From Bradyrhizobium valentinum (lineage in GTDB: Bacteria; Pseudomonadota; Alphaproteobacteria; Rhizobiales; Xanthobacteraceae): a DNA stretch of 56,786 nt. The position numbers and the translations under genes were made by a program. The stretch is taken from positions 1 to 56,786 of the forward strand of contig NZ_LLXX01000176.1 of NCBI RefSeq assembly GCF_001440405.1, read 5' to 3'. Position 1 is the first letter of the stretch. Each line of letters opens with the position of its first letter. Below the pieces are notes generated by a model. That model ran no database searches and was not told where the DNA came from. It was given only the letters and a program-made list of their open reading frames with translations. Shown in pieces: positions 55,211 to 56,786 of this stretch.

Positions 55211-55660
55211 TCAGCAGCAGCTCGGACCACGAACGAGATCCATCGCATCTGGCTTTGGCTTCGTCCGCAGCGCATCGATCGTGTAGCTGTTGGCGCAGTA
55301 TTCATGAAGGTGCTGCGCCGTTGTTTCCGCCTCTATCTCGCGGTTGCATCGGGTCTTTTCGGCGCACAGTGCACACACCAGCGTCATGTCGCGCAGCACG
55401 CCCGGCTCCTTGCGCGCAATGGCCGTCTCGTCGATGCCGAGCGCCTTGAGTAGTCCCGACAGCTCATCAGCGCCGCGCCGCCCACGGTAAGTGAGGGTTT
55501 CGAGCTCGGTCGGTGAGACGCGAAGGTCGCGCGCGATGCAATCGAGCTCGGCGGCTCCAAGGGCGCGGAGGTCGGCGGTATCACGGAGCCGGCCGAGCCA
55601 CTCCGAAAACCTGCCCATGAGCCTACCTCCGATCGATTCCTTTCTTATAGCCGATGCCAT
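55211..55660 (-). CDS. DUF6455-type protein, FixK2-controlled
   Basis: A 149-residue protein with helices (RLRDTADLRALGAAELDCIA, RDLRVSPTELETL) and a conserved C-terminal cysteine cluster (DMTLVCALCAEKTRCNREI, ending GPSCC). It resembles the DUF6455 family found next to fixGHIS and other microaerobic genes in Bradyrhizobium; function unknown. The start at 55660 has a perfect AGGAGG five bases upstream, so the earlier ATG at 55687 is rejected. A consensus FixK2 box sits 66 bases upstream, giving it its own microaerobic promoter although it follows fixS. Confidence 0.75.
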   Translation of the reverse strand: MASAIRKESIGGRLMGRFSEWLGRLRDTADLRALGAAELDCIARDLRVSPTELETLTYRGRRGADELSGLLKALGIDETAIARKEPGVLRDMTLVCALCAEKTRCNREIEAETTAQHLHEYCANSYTIDALRTKPKPDAMDLVRGPSCC

Positions 55661-55718
55661 AGTACCCTCCTGGTACGGTTTGAGCACGTCAAGTATGCGG
55701 GGCGAATAGCCGACCGTA

Positions 55719-55732
55719 TTGCGTCAGATCAA
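55719..55732 (-). promoter_or_regulatory. FixK2 box upstream of the DUF6455-type gene
   Basis: Minus-strand TTGATCTGACGCAA, a full FixK2-type palindrome (TTGAT-N4-CGCAA) with the same half-sites as the hemN box at 13309-13322. Transcription would start near 55685, 25 bases before the ATG. Confidence 0.75.
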
Positions 55733-55768
55733 AATTGGAAGCATCCCGGGACGCGCAACGACGAGGCA

Positions 55769-55957
55769 TTACGGTCGCGATTCCGACCTCAGCTCGACGC
55801 GGCGTGGAGCCTGCGTTTCGTCGTCGTCAGAAATCGCGCGCCAGGCGGCTCCCTCGAGATCGTCATATTGGCCGTTCTTGAGGGACCACAGAAATCCGAG
55901 CAGCCCGAACAGGCCGAGCAAGAGCGCCAGCGGCACCAGGAACAGGATCACCTCCAT
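55769..55957 (-). CDS. fixS: FixS, cbb3 oxidase assembly protein
   Basis: A 62-residue CcoS/FixS protein required to assemble the high-affinity cbb3 oxidase. One transmembrane helix (EVILFLVPLALLLGLFGLLG) is followed by FLWSLKNGQYDDLEGAAWRA, the family signature. It overlaps the fixI stop by one base (TGATG). Confidence 0.95.
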   Translation of the reverse strand: MEVILFLVPLALLLGLFGLLGFLWSLKNGQYDDLEGAAWRAISDDDETQAPRRVELRSESRP

Positions 55958-56786
55958 CACAGATTCTCCAGCGGGAGAGGTCGCGCACGCAGCGCATTCA
56001 GCATCACCAGGATCGAGGAGCCCGACATCGCGGCGGCCGCGATCAGAGGCGTCACGAAGCCCAGAATGGCGATCGGCACGGCGAGGCAATTGTAGCCGAC
56101 CGCGAGATAGAGGTTCTGCCGCATCAGGCGCAACGCTTTCCGCGAATGGTCTACCGCGGCAATCACCGGCGCGAGGCGGTTGCCGAGGAAGACGAGATCG
56201 GCCGTCGCCTGGCTCAAATGCGCCGCCGAGATCGGCGACATCGAGACATGCGCCGCCGCCAGCGACGGCGCATCGTTGAGCCCATCGCCGACCATCATGA
56301 CTTTAAAACCCTGCCGCTTCAGTTCCCCGATCCGGGCGATCTTGTCGGCGGGCGTGACGCCGGCGCGCCATTCGGGGATTTGAAGCATCTCAGCCGCGGC
56401 GCGCACCGCCGGCTCGCGGTCACCGGAAACAATTTCTACCGCCACGCCACGCTTCTGCAGCGCCGCGATGACCGCGCGCGCGTCCGGCCGCAGGCTCTGG
56501 CAGACCGCGAACACATAACGTTTTTCACCACGCGCGAAGGCAACGACGGAAACCTCGGGATCGCGGCTCAGGACTTCGTTCGCGAGATCATCGGCCTTGC
56601 AGAAAGTTGGACTTCCAAGCCTCACCTCTTCACCTTTAAGAACGCCGCGAACGCCCTGCCCCGGCTGTTCCGTGATCCCGGGCAGCGGCGATTTCGCGCC
56701 GGCCGCGCGCGCCAGCGCCGAGGCGACGGGGTGATGGCTCGCCAGCGCAAGCCGGCCCGCGAGCTCGAACACATCGGCGGGGACGG
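55957..56786 (-). CDS. fixI: FixI, copper-exporting P1B-type ATPase (C-terminal part)
   Basis: The C-terminal part (about 275 residues in view) of the FixI/CcoI copper ATPase that supplies copper to the cbb3 oxidase. Visible motifs: the SHHPVASALARA nucleotide-binding HP, EIVSGDREPAV, TPADKIARIGELKRQG, MVGDGLNDAPSLAAAHVSMS (hinge) and the last two transmembrane helices (NCLAVPIAILGFVTPLIAAA, with MSGSSILVMLNALR). The N-terminal metal-binding domain, CPC and DKTGT motifs lie beyond the window edge. Confidence 0.93.
   Translation of the reverse strand, partial: VPADVFELAGRLALASHHPVASALARAAGAKSPLPGITEQPGQGVRGVLKGEEVRLGSPTFCKADDLANEVLSRDPEVSVVAFARGEKRYVFAVCQSLRPDARAVIAALQKRGVAVEIVSGDREPAVRAAAEMLQIPEWRAGVTPADKIARIGELKRQGFKVMMVGDGLNDAPSLAAAHVSMSPISAAHLSQATADLVFLGNRLAPVIAAVDHSRKALRLMRQNLYLAVGYNCLAVPIAILGFVTPLIAAAAMSGSSILVMLNALRARPLPLENL

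Overview
The window looks like accessory (symbiosis-island type) DNA of a nitrogen-fixing alphaproteobacterium, most likely Bradyrhizobium or a close relative. The grounds are a complete-looking uptake [NiFe]-hydrogenase hup/hyp cluster in rhizobial gene order, the fixI-fixS end of a fixGHIS operon, FixK2-type boxes, sigma-54 promoters, GC-rich coding DNA and many decayed insertion sequences. No rRNA, tRNA or CRISPR array was seen.

Layout. 1-2.4 kb: transposase debris, a GNAT acetyltransferase and decayed coding sequence. 2.4-4.1 kb: a hipB-hipA toxin-antitoxin pair with a four-site operator. 4.27-5.93 kb: an intact IS1380-family element with 14-bp perfect inverted repeats and a CTAG target duplication. 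6-11.9 kb: a relic zone (frameshifted HEPN-type gene, IS630 and IS66 transposase tails, PEP-mutase remnant) that still holds an OprB-type porin gene and a small membrane protein gene. 11.9-13.25 kb: a frameshifted hemN behind a FixK2 box.

13.6-27.3 kb, minus strand: hupS-L-C-D-F-(no hupG)-H-I-J-K-hypA-B-F-C-D-E. HupS, HupL and HupC are the membrane-bound H2-uptake enzyme and its cytochrome b; the remaining genes mature it. A sigma-54 (-24/-12) site precedes hupS. A second one lies in the hupF-hupH gap where hupG would be expected.

28.4-51.4 kb: a nearly complete aerobic cobalamin pathway. One long minus-strand array runs DUF1636-cobW-N-G-H-I-J-(cobK inverted)-L-E-M-B-A and starts with a cobalamin riboswitch. 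A second cobalamin riboswitch precedes a solitary CbiM-like permease followed by cobF and cobT. Plus-strand units are cobC-type phosphatase, cobO-cobQ and cobP-cobV-bluB; a minus-strand unit is cobD-cobC. The small chelatase subunits CobS/CobT and a CobR reductase are not in the window.

51.4-56.8 kb: a gene-poor stretch with a 47-bp AG microsatellite, one copy of a 65-bp dispersed repeat carrying a terminator, and a candidate small RNA with a strong terminator. It is followed by a second decayed hemN, a FixK2-box-preceded DUF6455-type gene, fixS, and the C-terminal part of fixI, which runs off the window.

Taken together the region serves microaerobic symbiotic life: hydrogen recycling, heme and cytochrome supply, copper delivery for the cbb3 oxidase, and B12 synthesis.
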